Positions 18,390 through 27,830 of a stretch of DNA of 64,000 nt are shown here, piece by piece. The position numbers and the translations under genes are program-made. The notes beneath the pieces are model-generated. The model was given only the letters and a program-made list of their open reading frames with translations. It did no database searches and had not been told where the DNA came from. The number at the start of each line of letters is the position of its first letter. Positions within the stretch are counted from its first letter, which is position 1. Source of the DNA: Anaerolineae bacterium (GTDB lineage Bacteria > Chloroflexota > Anaerolineae > UBA3071); NCBI GenBank assembly GCA_029907105.1, contig JARYMM010000001.1, forward strand, positions 1 through 64,000, given 5' to 3'.

Positions 18390-19196
18390 ATGGCAAACAA
18401 AGCACGCTTCATTGTTGGAGTGACCCTGGTGCTGGCCGTGCTCGGTGTGGTCAGCCTGACCACCTGCACGCGGGAGAAGCCGGCGCCAACGCCGCGGCCC
18501 ACCTGGGTGCCGCCCACGGCCACTCCTGTGCTCACCATGCCGGGGCTGACGCCGGGGGCCACGGTGATCAGTGTGGAGGAAACCCCCAGCGGCGCCGGGC
18601 CTGGGTTGACCTCTGTTCCTGGACCCACGGCCACGCCGATAGCACCGCCCTCGCCCACTCCGGTCTTGCCGACCCCGGTGCGGCCCACGCCGGTGCCCGT
18701 AGGCCCGACGTTCACCTACATTGTCGCCCCGGGCGATACGCTCTACTCCATCGCCCGGCGGTACGATACCACGGTGGACGTGTTGGTGAGTCTGAACAGC
18801 CTGACCAGCGCCGATGACATCAAGGTGGGACAGCAATTGCGGATCCCCGGCACCGGCCCCACTCCTGCGGCCACGGAAGCGCCCGCGGTCACCGTGCATG
18901 TCGTGCAGCGAGGCGAGACGCTCTACTCCATCGCTGTGCGCTACGGCGTGCCGATGCAGGATATCATGGCCGCCAACGGCATCACAAACCCCGATCGCAT
19001 CCGCGCCGGACAGGAGTTGCGGATTCCCGGCGTCGTTCAGCCAACGCCTACCCCGCGCACCCATGTGGTGCAACGGGGCGAAACGTTGCTGGCCATCGCC
19101 TTGCGCTACGGCGTGACCATGCAGGAGCTGCAAGCGGCCAACGGCATCAGCGATCCTGACCTCATCAAGGTGGGCCAGGTCTTGATCATCCCCTGA
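18390..19196 (+). CDS. Lipoprotein with three LysM domains
   Basis: 268 residues. The signal peptide ends in VSLTTC, followed by a 75-residue Pro/Thr linker and three LysM peptidoglycan-binding modules (about residues 109-150, 168-212, 226-268). Each has the YxIxxGDTLxxIA pattern: YIVAPGDTLYSIARRY, VVQRGETLYSIAVRY and VVQRGETLLAIALRY. No catalytic domain is present, so it is probably an anchoring or adaptor protein at the cell surface. ATG with AGGAGGTG about 6 nt upstream. The 179 bp before it contain no clear promoter. Confidence 0.88.
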   Translation: MANKARFIVGVTLVLAVLGVVSLTTCTREKPAPTPRPTWVPPTATPVLTMPGLTPGATVISVEETPSGAGPGLTSVPGPTATPIAPPSPTPVLPTPVRPTPVPVGPTFTYIVAPGDTLYSIARRYDTTVDVLVSLNSLTSADDIKVGQQLRIPGTGPTPAATEAPAVTVHVVQRGETLYSIAVRYGVPMQDIMAANGITNPDRIRAGQELRIPGVVQPTPTPRTHVVQRGETLLAIALRYGVTMQELQAANGISDPDLIKVGQVLIIP

Positions 19197-19205
19197 GGAA
19201 CACGG

Positions 19206-19240
19206 AAGGGACCCGGAATCGCCAGAAAACCGGGTCCCTT
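19206..19240. terminator. Hairpin between convergent genes
   Basis: An 11-bp perfect stem (AAGGGACCCGG / CCGGGTCCCTT) with a 13-nt loop lies 10 bp after the LysM stop. It probably ends both the LysM transcript and the convergent SIMPL transcript. Confidence 0.75.
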
Positions 19241-19275
19241 CTCCTTGCTTCTTGCTTCTTGCCTCTTGCTTCTTG
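19241..19275. repeat. Heptamer array, consensus CTTCTTG (5 units)
   Basis: Units CTCCTTG, CTTCTTG, CTTCTTG, CCTCTTG, CTTCTTG directly abut the terminator. A second array of the same type occurs at 42924-42965. Confidence 0.85.
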
Positions 19276-19278
19276 CCA

Positions 19279-20064
19279 TCACCGCTCGATGAAGTAAATC
19301 ACCTGTACCTGGTAGCTTACTTCCACCTCGCCGGGGCTGATGGCCCCGCCGCCCCAGGCCATGGCGGCGTGTTCGACAGCCACCGCTGCCGGATACATGT
19401 TGCCGCCGATCACCTCGCTGACTGCCATGACCGGCCCCAGTTTGACCTGGCTCAGTTCGGCCAAAGCCTCGGCGCGCTTCCGGGCGTCGGCCATCGCCTT
19501 GGCCCGTGCTTCGGCCCGAGCGGTCTCCGGATCATCCAGGCCGAAGCTCACCCCCCAGATGTTGTTGGCCCCCGCGGCGATGACACCATCCAGCACCGCG
19601 CTGACTTTGTCCAGGTCCCTGATGATCACATTAACCATGTTGGAAACCCGGTATAGTGCCTTGGCTTCACCCGGTTCAGGCCCGACCGCAAGCGCCACGG
19701 ACTCTGGATAACGCTCCATGTAGACGCTGTAATTCGTGGTCTGAATGTCTTTATCGGCGATGCCGATGTCCTTCAGGGCAGCCAGGATCGCTTCCATCTG
19801 ACTGGCATTCTCGGCCACCGCCTCGCTGACGGTTTCGGCGGACGTCTCGACGCCAACGCTCACCCGGGCGATGTCCGGTTCGATACGCTCCGACCCCTGC
19901 CCCACGACGGTGATCGTCTGCGCCGGGTCATGGACGGGTGCGCTTTCGGCGCTGGTTTGCGCCGCCGCCGGGCTCGCCATCTGTCCCCAGAGCCAGACGC
20001 CAACCCAGGCGATGGACGTAACCAGGGCCAGGGTCACTGCGGTCACTGCGATTCGCTTCAACAT
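19279..20064 (-). CDS. SIMPL-domain (DUF541) exported protein
   Basis: 261 residues with an N-terminal signal peptide or anchor (VTLALVTSIAWVGVWLW, cleavage near AAAQ) and a SIMPL domain beginning ITVVGQGSERIEPDIARVSVGVE. The family occurs in bacterial envelope proteins and has no settled enzymatic activity. The C-terminus VEVSYQVQVIYFIE is the usual last strand. It is transcribed alone, towards the LysM gene. Confidence 0.87.
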   Translation of the reverse strand: MLKRIAVTAVTLALVTSIAWVGVWLWGQMASPAAAQTSAESAPVHDPAQTITVVGQGSERIEPDIARVSVGVETSAETVSEAVAENASQMEAILAALKDIGIADKDIQTTNYSVYMERYPESVALAVGPEPGEAKALYRVSNMVNVIIRDLDKVSAVLDGVIAAGANNIWGVSFGLDDPETARAEARAKAMADARKRAEALAELSQVKLGPVMAVSEVIGGNMYPAAVAVEHAAMAWGGGAISPGEVEVSYQVQVIYFIER

Positions 20065-20156
20065 GCTGACACCTCCGTGGATTGAGATTTGCTGATTTGC
20101 CGATTTTGCAGCATCAGTCAGTGCATCTTGGACGCTGTCGGTTGTGTAAAAGTTCC

Positions 20157-20225
20157 ACCTGTGCGGTTGGTAGGTAGTAATAGTAGGACAACTGCTCGCA
20201 GTTGTCCTACTGCAACCACACAGGT
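20157..20225. repeat. 69-bp cruciform repeat, copy 1
   Basis: The outer arms ACCTGTGCGGTTG (20157-20169) and CAACCACACAGGT (20213-20225) pair with one mismatch. The inner arms GTAGGACAACTGC and GCAGTTGTCCTAC pair perfectly over 13 bp with a 2-nt loop. A partial copy occurs at 63871-63912. It occupies the 191-bp gap between the SIMPL and GH4 genes. Confidence 0.85.
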
Positions 20226-20255
20226 AGCAGGTAGTAAAACTTCCCTCTGATCAGG

Positions 20256-21644
20256 CTATTGATGGAACTGCGGCAGCCACTCGGCATGTACCGTCAGGTA
20301 GTCGTCCAGGATACGCCGGGCGCGGCCGATGTCGTTGACCATGGGGTCGAGCAGCAGCGCCTGGAGGGCGATCTGACGGTCGCCGGTGACGGCGGCATCC
20401 ACGCAGAGGCTGGCCACGGCGATCTCCCGGCGGCACAACTCGGCCACCGCTTCGGGCAAAGGGCCCACCGGCAGCCCGTACACCCCGGCACCGCAGGCCA
20501 GCCCGGGCACCTCCACGATGGCCCCTTCGGGCAGGTTGGGGATATAGCCGGCGTTGGGCAGGTTGACCGTGGGCATGTAGGCGTTATCGTTGCCGGCGAT
20601 GGCCTCGATCAGCTCCACTGCCCCCTCGCTGGCCACGTCCCGCAGTTCCTCCACAGACTGGCGACCGGCGACCATGGCTTCGACCCGTTGCCACATCCTC
20701 CGGCGGGCTTCCTTCGCCGCCTCCCAGTCGTACAGCCGCAGGTTGTAGGTTTGCCAGGGCTCGGCCAGCGGGTCGTGACACCAGGGCAGATACTCGCAGA
20801 GGTGGCTGTCGCCCGGCACGGGGCAGAGGCCAAAAGCCTCGAACAGAGCCTGGCTCAGCGGCTCGAAAGGCAGGCCGCGCTCAGCCAGCCGCTCGTGGAA
20901 CAGCGGGGTGAGGTCCCGTCCTGTAGCCCGCTCGCGCACATCCAGCATCCAGATGAAGTGGTTAAGCCCGGCCACCTTGATGTCCAGCAGGGCTTTGGCC
21001 TGCGGAGCGAAGTTCGAGCAACTGGAATGGCTGGCCGGATTGGGGTGGCTGTCCAGGTTTGCCGGAACCTCGAGCCCCAGTTCGTCGGCCAGCAGCGCCC
21101 CGGCGATGGCATAACTGACGTTGATCTGGTGGCACAGCCCCACGGTCTGGATGGTGCTGTAACGTGTGGCGGCCAGGCAGATGCGCGGCACAGGGTTGGT
21201 GAAGTTGATCAGCCAGGCATCTGGGCAGAGCTCCTCCATGTCCCAGAGGATGGGCATGATGACGGCCAGGTTGCGGGCGGTGTGGGCGAAACCGCCAGGG
21301 CCACCGTTCTCGCCGTAGGGCTGGCGCAAACCGTGCTTCAGCGGGATTTCCCAGTCCAGCCGCCAGAGGTCTTCGCGAGGGCCGACTTCGACAGAGAGGA
21401 TGACGAACTCTGCTCCCTCCAGCACGGCGGTGCGATCGGTGTGGCTTTCGATGCGGAAACCGGCATCCCAGGCCTGGTTCATGCGCCGGGCCAGTGTGGT
21501 GATGGTTTCCAGATGTTCGGCGTGCATGTCAATCAGCGCCAGCGTGCTGCCGCGCAGCCGCTCGCTGCGCAGGATGGTGGCCAGGGTGTTCAGGCCGAAG
21601 CTGGCGCTCCCGGCGCCGATGACCGCGATCTTCGTTGGAATCAT
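20256..21644 (-). CDS. Family 4 glycosidase (alpha-galactosidase/alpha-glucosidase type)
   Basis: 462 residues. GH4 enzymes hydrolyse glycosides by a redox-elimination route needing NAD+ and Mn2+. The NAD site is IGAGSASFG at residues 9-17; the metal ligands are the Cys and His in VGLCHQIN and AGLNHFIWM; NFTNPVPRI is a family signature. The substrate cannot be read from sequence, but the upstream ABC importer points to an imported oligosaccharide. ATG with AAGGAGG upstream, 66 bp after the permease gene. Confidence 0.87.
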   Translation of the reverse strand: MIPTKIAVIGAGSASFGLNTLATILRSERLRGSTLALIDMHAEHLETITTLARRMNQAWDAGFRIESHTDRTAVLEGAEFVILSVEVGPREDLWRLDWEIPLKHGLRQPYGENGGPGGFAHTARNLAVIMPILWDMEELCPDAWLINFTNPVPRICLAATRYSTIQTVGLCHQINVSYAIAGALLADELGLEVPANLDSHPNPASHSSCSNFAPQAKALLDIKVAGLNHFIWMLDVRERATGRDLTPLFHERLAERGLPFEPLSQALFEAFGLCPVPGDSHLCEYLPWCHDPLAEPWQTYNLRLYDWEAAKEARRRMWQRVEAMVAGRQSVEELRDVASEGAVELIEAIAGNDNAYMPTVNLPNAGYIPNLPEGAIVEVPGLACGAGVYGLPVGPLPEAVAELCRREIAVASLCVDAAVTGDRQIALQALLLDPMVNDIGRARRILDDYLTVHAEWLPQFHQ

Positions 21645-21710
21645 ACACTTCTCCTCCTTGTGTTCTTTGCTTCTTACTCACCGCAGTAGGGCAAGCCTCT
21701 CCAGAAGCGG

Positions 21711-22649
21711 TCAGCGTCCCCCCATGCCCGAGAGCGTGATCCCCTGGACGAACCAGCGCTGGGCCAGGACGTAGACGAGCAACACGGGCAGCAAGGCGAT
21801 CACTGCGCCGGCCATCAGCAGATGCCATTGCACGTTGTACTGTCCCTGGAAGGCGCTGAGGCCGACAGGCAGGGTGCGCATCTTCAGCGATGTGGTGATG
21901 ACCAGCGGCCACAGGAAGTCGTTCCAGGAGCCGAGAAAGGTGAAGATGGCCAGAGCGGCAATGGCCGGCCCGCTGAGGGGCAGGATCACCTGCCACCAGA
22001 TGCGGAACGACGAGGTGCCATCCATACGGGCGGCCTCGTCCAGTTCCCTGGGAATGCCCAGGAAGTATTGGCGCAGCAGGAACACGGCAAAGGCCGAAAA
22101 GGCCGGGGGCAGGATCAACGCCTGATAGGTGTCGTACCATCCCAGGTAGCGGACGATGATGAAGTTGGGGATCATCGTCACCTGGAAGGGGATCATCAGC
22201 GTGGCCAGGTAGAGGAGGAACAGCGGCTCGCGCCCGCGGAAGCGCAGTCGGGCGAAAGCAAAAGCGGCCAGCGATGAGGTCAGGATCTGCAGGAAGGTCA
22301 CGCTGACGGCGACGATGCCGCTGTTGAGGTAGAAACGGCCAAAGGGCATGGCCGACACGGCGGCGGCATAGTTTTCCCAGGCCACCGGTTTCGGAATCCA
22401 GGTGGGCGGGAAGGTGAAAATCTCCCTGGGCGTCTTCAGCGAGGTGCTGAGCATCCAGAAGAGAGGCAACAGCATCAGCACGCTGCCGGCAATCAGGATG
22501 GCATGCAGCAGGAGATGGCCGACGCGGGAGTTCCGGGTTCGGGGTTCCAGGTTCCGAGTTGTCGTCTGAAGACGCCGAACGCCGAACACCAAACCCCGAA
22601 CGCCGAACCCCAAACGCCGAACGCCAAACGCCGAACGCTGAGGCATCAT
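21711..22649 (-). CDS. ABC sugar transporter permease (MalG type)
   Basis: 312 residues with six membrane helices and the EAA loop for ATPase docking (DEAARMDGTSSFRIWWQVILP). The family is the inner component of carbohydrate importers. The start is the ATG overlapping the upstream permease stop (ATGA at 22649-22646); the longer open frame would overlap that gene by 120 bp. Residues 6-40 are unusual: SAFGVRR, LGFGVRG, LVFGVRR, LQTTTRN, LEPRTRN is a seven-residue repeat produced by translation of a heptamer DNA array, ahead of the first membrane helix. No ATPase gene is in the operon; a shared MsmK-type ATPase is likely. Confidence 0.87.
   Translation of the reverse strand: MMPQRSAFGVRRLGFGVRGLVFGVRRLQTTTRNLEPRTRNSRVGHLLLHAILIAGSVLMLLPLFWMLSTSLKTPREIFTFPPTWIPKPVAWENYAAAVSAMPFGRFYLNSGIVAVSVTFLQILTSSLAAFAFARLRFRGREPLFLLYLATLMIPFQVTMIPNFIIVRYLGWYDTYQALILPPAFSAFAVFLLRQYFLGIPRELDEAARMDGTSSFRIWWQVILPLSGPAIAALAIFTFLGSWNDFLWPLVITTSLKMRTLPVGLSAFQGQYNVQWHLLMAGAVIALLPVLLVYVLAQRWFVQGITLSGMGGR
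22528..22636. repeat. Double heptamer array, GGGTTCC and GCCGAAC (5 + 9 units)
   Basis: Five units of GGGTTCC type (22528-22562), a short break, then nine of GCCGAAC type in exact 7-bp register (22574-22636). The first half is roughly complementary to the second, so a hairpin is possible. The array lies inside the 5' coding end of the MalG-type permease gene. Confidence 0.92.
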
Positions 22650-23584
22650 TCCTCGGCCTCGTAGTGCACCCAATGCCGCTGCAGGCGGGTTTGCAGCAGG
22701 GTGAAACCGAAGATGAAAGCGAACAGCACCCAGGCGATGGCCGAGGCCTTGCCCATGCGGCCCCACTCAAAGGCGTTGCGGTAGATGTAATAGACGATGG
22801 TCAGCGTCGAGTTGGCCGGCTGGCCGCGGGTCAGGACGTAGGGCTCGCTGAAGAGCTGCATGGCGCCAATCATCTGGATGACCAGCAGGAAGAAGGTGGT
22901 GGGGCTGATCATGGGGATGGTGACGTAGCGGAAGCGATGCCAGCCGCCGGCACCGTCCACCTGGGCCGCGTCGTACAGCTCCTGGGGGATGGCCTGCAGG
23001 CCTGCCAGGTAGACGACCATGGTGAAGCCGGTGTTCTTCCACAGCGTCAGCAACACCACGGCCGGCTTGGCCCAGAAGGTGCTGTTCAGCCAGTCGGGTG
23101 GGTGAATGGGCAGGCCGGTGATCTCGGCGATGCGCCAGAGGGCCGCGCTGACCAGGCCGAAATCGCGGTTGAGCAGCCATTGGAAGACCAGCGCCACGGC
23201 CACGATGGTGGTGACCACAGGCATGAAGTAGATCAGCCGGTAGACTTCAACGCCGCGGATGCCCTGGTTTAGGGCCACGGCCAGCAGCAACCCGAAAGCA
23301 AGCTGCAAGGGCACGATGGTGACCATGAAGAACAGCGTGTTGCCGAAGACCTTGCGGAAGAGGCTGTCCACGGTCAGCAGTTGCGCGTAGTTGGCTGCGC
23401 CGATAAACTCAGGGGGGCTGAGCAGGCTCCACTTGACGAAGCTCAGCCCCAGGGCAGCCACCACCGGCAGGGCAACGAAGATCAGGAAGCCGGCGAAACT
23501 GGGCAGCAGGAAGAGATAAGCCTCCCATTGCTGGTCAGGATGCCAACGTCGCCACCTGCGTTGGGGATGTGCCTGTGCGCTCAT
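22646..23584 (-). CDS. ABC sugar transporter permease (MalF type)
   Basis: 312 residues with six or more membrane helices (first at about 30-50) and the EAA motif YDAAQVDGAGGWHRFRYVTIP. It pairs with the MalG-type permease in the translocation pore. It sits between the binding protein and the second permease; 114 bp separate it from the binding-protein gene and hold a purine/pyrimidine-rich inverted structure. The C-terminus HWVHYEAEE ends in the overlap with the next ATG. Confidence 0.9.
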   Translation of the reverse strand: MSAQAHPQRRWRRWHPDQQWEAYLFLLPSFAGFLIFVALPVVAALGLSFVKWSLLSPPEFIGAANYAQLLTVDSLFRKVFGNTLFFMVTIVPLQLAFGLLLAVALNQGIRGVEVYRLIYFMPVVTTIVAVALVFQWLLNRDFGLVSAALWRIAEITGLPIHPPDWLNSTFWAKPAVVLLTLWKNTGFTMVVYLAGLQAIPQELYDAAQVDGAGGWHRFRYVTIPMISPTTFFLLVIQMIGAMQLFSEPYVLTRGQPANSTLTIVYYIYRNAFEWGRMGKASAIAWVLFAFIFGFTLLQTRLQRHWVHYEAEE

Positions 23585-23587
23585 GAC

Positions 23588-23690
23588 CTGAGGGGGGAAG
23601 GGGAGAGGGGGAGATGGGGAGAGGGAGGAGAGGGGGAGACTCTCCCAGATAAAGGTCTCCTTGTCTCCTCGTCTCCCCCTCGCCTTGTCA
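23588..23690. repeat. Purine-rich / pyrimidine-rich inverted array
   Basis: About 50 nt of GGGGAGA-type units are followed by about 45 nt of TCTCCTT/GTCTCCT-type units, so the transcript of the binding-protein operon could form a long GA/CT hairpin exactly between the binding-protein gene and the permeases. Register is 7-8 bp and less regular than other arrays. Such a hairpin often protects the upstream mRNA and lowers downstream expression. Confidence 0.65.
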
Positions 23691-23698
23691 TTATGTCG

Positions 23699-25033
<1,335 letters not shown>

Positions 25034-25123
25034 GTGTATTCCTCCTTAAATTTACATAAGGTAATCAGATGTGCAAGATGCTACAAAAAGGTTGGGTCGT
25101 GTCCTGCTCCATCACCTCCTCTC

Positions 25124-25828
25124 TCAGCGCAAAACGAAGCGCTTGAAGGACTCGGCATAGGTCATGTCCTGTCCTTTGGCCTCCTCTTGGGCCCACTCTC
25201 GAATCCGGGCCTCCAACCCCTCAGAGTGCCCCACCTGGCTTTCGTGTGCTTTAAGGGCGGCAATCTTCACCTCGATGGTCTGGCCGATGTCCACCCAGAA
25301 GTTGGGTGCGCTGGCATCTCGGACGAGCACCTCCCGCACCTTGTGCGGTTCCAACCCCTCGGCCAGGAGTTCGGGGAAGATATAGCGGGTGCGGGCGGAG
25401 GGGAAGACGGCATCCAGGGCGGCGTCGCCGGCGGCGCGGTGGTCGGGGTGGTTGAGATAACTGTCACCGTGGTAGCGAACGGTGGGGTCCTGACAGATGA
25501 CGACATCGGGCCGGTAGCGGCGGATGACGCGGGTGAGGTCGCGGCGCAGGGCCAGGGTGTGCTGCAGCGTGCCATCCTCATAGCCCAGCCAGACGACCTC
25601 TTCCACGCCCAGTATTCTGGCCGCAGCCTCCTGTTCTGCCTTGCGGATGGCGATCAATTGTTGCGGCGTCATGGCCGGGTCATTGCTGCCGCGGCTGCCA
25701 TCGGTGCAGATCATGTAGATGATGCTTTTGCCTTCCCGCGCCCAACGGGCCACCGTGCCCCCCACGGTGAACTCAGGGTCATCAGGGTGGGCCATGATGA
25801 CCATCACTCGTTCTGTCTCTTCCGCCAT
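25124..25828 (-). CDS. PIG-L family deacetylase
   Basis: 234 residues. The zinc motif AHPDDPEF and the downstream HPDHRAAG identify an LmbE/PIG-L N-acetylglucosamine-type deacetylase. The N-terminal Rossmann-like core is complete and the length is normal. The C-terminal segment KIAALKAHESQV is typical of the family. It is upstream of the sugar-importer operon with a 90-bp gap and may act on an amino-sugar taken up by it; that link is inferred. ATG with GAGGAG upstream. Confidence 0.9.
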   Translation of the reverse strand: MAEETERVMVIMAHPDDPEFTVGGTVARWAREGKSIIYMICTDGSRGSNDPAMTPQQLIAIRKAEQEAAARILGVEEVVWLGYEDGTLQHTLALRRDLTRVIRRYRPDVVICQDPTVRYHGDSYLNHPDHRAAGDAALDAVFPSARTRYIFPELLAEGLEPHKVREVLVRDASAPNFWVDIGQTIEVKIAALKAHESQVGHSEGLEARIREWAQEEAKGQDMTYAESFKRFVLR

Positions 25829-25871
25829 ATCCAGATCTCCTCAGTGCAAAGTTCTCTCTACCGATGAAACC

Positions 25872-25940
25872 GGGTAGGAGGTAAACGGGTATATTGGGCT
25901 TCGTCAATCCAATCGCCCAATTTACCAGTTTCCCAATCTA
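25872..25940. repeat. Octamer array in inverted halves (GGTAAACG / CCAATTTA)
   Basis: Left half: GGGTAGGA, GGTAAACG, GGTATATT, GGGCTTCG (25872-25903). Right half: CCAATCGC, CCAATTTA, CCAGTTTC, CCAATCTA (25909-25940). The period is 8 bp, and GGTATATTGGGC pairs with GCCCAATTTACC at 11 of 12 positions. Related sequence is found at 7957-8035 and 50615-50678. Confidence 0.85.
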
Positions 25941-25946
25941 CCTTGG

Positions 25947-26432
25947 TCACTGTTTATAGCCGATCATGCGCAGGAAGTTCTTGCGCCACTGGATGTCCTC
26001 ATCACCTTCGATGCCCTTCGACGCCAGCCCGTCCACCACGCCCAGGATGCCGCGGCCCTGTTCCGTCTCGACGATGATCACCTCGACGGGGTTGGCCGTG
26101 GCACAGAAGATGCGGCACACCTCGGGCACCATCTTGACACCGTTCAGCACGTTGATGGGGTAGAAGCCGGGGGCCAGGAAGATGACGAAGGCGTGGCCGG
26201 CGGAAAGGGCCAAGGCGTTCTTCCTGGCCAGTTCGATCATCTCATCGTCGGTGCCGGTCCAGCGGACCAGGCACTTGCCCGAAGATTCGCAGAAGGCCAG
26301 GCCGAACTTGATGCCCGGAACGGCGGTGACCAGCGCTTCGTGGAGGTCTTCAACTGACTTGATGAAATGGGTCTGGCCCAGGATGAGGTTGACGTCCTCG
26401 GGTTTTTCCAGTTTGACGGTTTTGAGCTCCAT
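25947..26432 (-). CDS. Adenosine-specific kinase family protein
   Basis: 161 residues, the normal size for this small family (Pfam Adenosine_kin; Pyrobaculum PAE2307 structure). ILGQTHFIKSVEDLHEAL, FGLAFCESSGKCLVR, GHAFVIFL and the C-terminal GRGILGVVDG are conserved features. The structure binds adenosine/AMP; the biological role is poorly known. I use ATG 26432, which has AGGAGG 6 nt upstream, not the in-frame start nine codons earlier. Divergent from the next gene. Confidence 0.88.
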   Translation of the reverse strand: MELKTVKLEKPEDVNLILGQTHFIKSVEDLHEALVTAVPGIKFGLAFCESSGKCLVRWTGTDDEMIELARKNALALSAGHAFVIFLAPGFYPINVLNGVKMVPEVCRIFCATANPVEVIIVETEQGRGILGVVDGLASKGIEGDEDIQWRKNFLRMIGYKQ

Positions 26433-26603
26433 GGGTATCCTCCTGAAGTTATAGGACACAGATTAACAGGGATATTCCTTGTCAAACGGCAGTTTCTCTT
26501 CTTCCCTAGCCGCAAGAGCACGTCCGGCGGAGGTGATGGGGCGGATGTACCTGTCACCTCAAAACTTGCAGCGATAAACTCGCTGCCCAAATTATAGCTA
26601 TGG

Positions 26604-27830
26604 GTGAGAAAACCGCAAATCGTTATCCTGCTGCTTACCCTGGCCTTCGTCTGGCTCTTGCAGCAACGAGCTGAGCCAGGGAGCATGTCGTTGCAGTCGC
26701 CGCTGCCAACGCCGACATCTCCCCGCACCACGCCCACGCCACCAAGGGCAACACCTACGCCGCCTCGGGCGACGGTCACGCCACCGCGGGCTACGCCAAC
26801 ATTTGGACCCACACTACCTGGATTGAGAGCCCCTTACATTTGCATCGAAAGAGAGGTCCAACTCACCTTCGAAGGAGAAAATAGTCTGTTCCCCTGGGTT
26901 TCTTGGTCGCCTCAGGGAGACGAAATCCTAGTAAGCAAGATTAGCGGTGAGACCATCGAGACGCCTGGCCGTACTTATGTTCTGGGTGATCTTTGGGTAG
27001 TGCCGGTCAATGACATATCCCCGCGTAAACTGGCGTCCAATGCATTTTGGGGTAGATGGTCTAGAGATGGACAATGGATACTATACACATCACTTACCAG
27101 TGGGGCAACACAAGATGTATATGTGATGAAAAGTGACGGCACCGAGATCGTCAAGGTTGCCAGCGGTGATCGGGCTCCAGCATATTGGCTTCCCAGCGAT
27201 GAAATTGTTCATGTGAAAGGTGGTCAACTATGGGCAGTCACTGCCCAAGGAAAAAAGCGTAGAATCCTCTCCAGTGCTATCTCTCTGGATCCGATGCAAG
27301 ATGATACTTACCTTCTATCCCCTGGTGGTGAACGAGTGGCCTATGTACACGGAGCTACACTTGCTTTGATCACCATTGGTGTGTCTCAACCAGGCTTGGT
27401 TACCGACGCTCTGATTTCTAATCATGGCTATAGGCCTGATCTGGCCTGGTCGCCTGATGGACGAAGACTCGCCTATGTCGTCGCTGCTCCTCAACCGCAG
27501 CTACGAATCTGCGATGCCGATGGCACGAACACCAGAGTCTTAGTTGACGGGACAGAGAGACACCTCCGGCGACCTTCCTGGTTCCCTAATAACTCAGTGC
27601 TCGCCTTCTCTTCTTTTCCTACAGGCAGTGGCACCTTTGATTGCTGCGCCAGTATTTTCGTCGTCAACGATGACGGCAGCGGTCTGAGGGATTTGACCGA
27701 AGATAGAAACCCTCAACAATTTCCCGAGCTATCCCCTGACGGAAAGAAAATCGCCTTCTTCCGGGGAGGCAATCTATGGGTGGCTTTTCTATCCAGCGGG
27801 AGGGAAAAATGTCCGCACCGTTCCAACTGA
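26604..27830 (+). CDS. TolB-like beta-propeller exported protein
   Basis: 408 residues. An N-terminal signal or anchor (IVILLLTLAFVWLL) is followed by a repetitive linker with the unit TPPRATP and a six-bladed propeller of TolB/WD40-like blades: FPWVSWSPQGDEIL, RWSRDGQWILYTS, LAWSPDGRRLAYV and FPELSPDGKKIAFF. No catalytic motif; it probably binds protein or glycan outside the cell. It starts at a GTG. GC content is visibly lower than in flanking genes, as for the next gene, suggesting shared foreign origin. Confidence 0.78.
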   Translation: MRKPQIVILLLTLAFVWLLQQRAEPGSMSLQSPLPTPTSPRTTPTPPRATPTPPRATVTPPRATPTFGPTLPGLRAPYICIEREVQLTFEGENSLFPWVSWSPQGDEILVSKISGETIETPGRTYVLGDLWVVPVNDISPRKLASNAFWGRWSRDGQWILYTSLTSGATQDVYVMKSDGTEIVKVASGDRAPAYWLPSDEIVHVKGGQLWAVTAQGKKRRILSSAISLDPMQDDTYLLSPGGERVAYVHGATLALITIGVSQPGLVTDALISNHGYRPDLAWSPDGRRLAYVVAAPQPQLRICDADGTNTRVLVDGTERHLRRPSWFPNNSVLAFSSFPTGSGTFDCCASIFVVNDDGSGLRDLTEDRNPQQFPELSPDGKKIAFFRGGNLWVAFLSSGREKCPHRSN

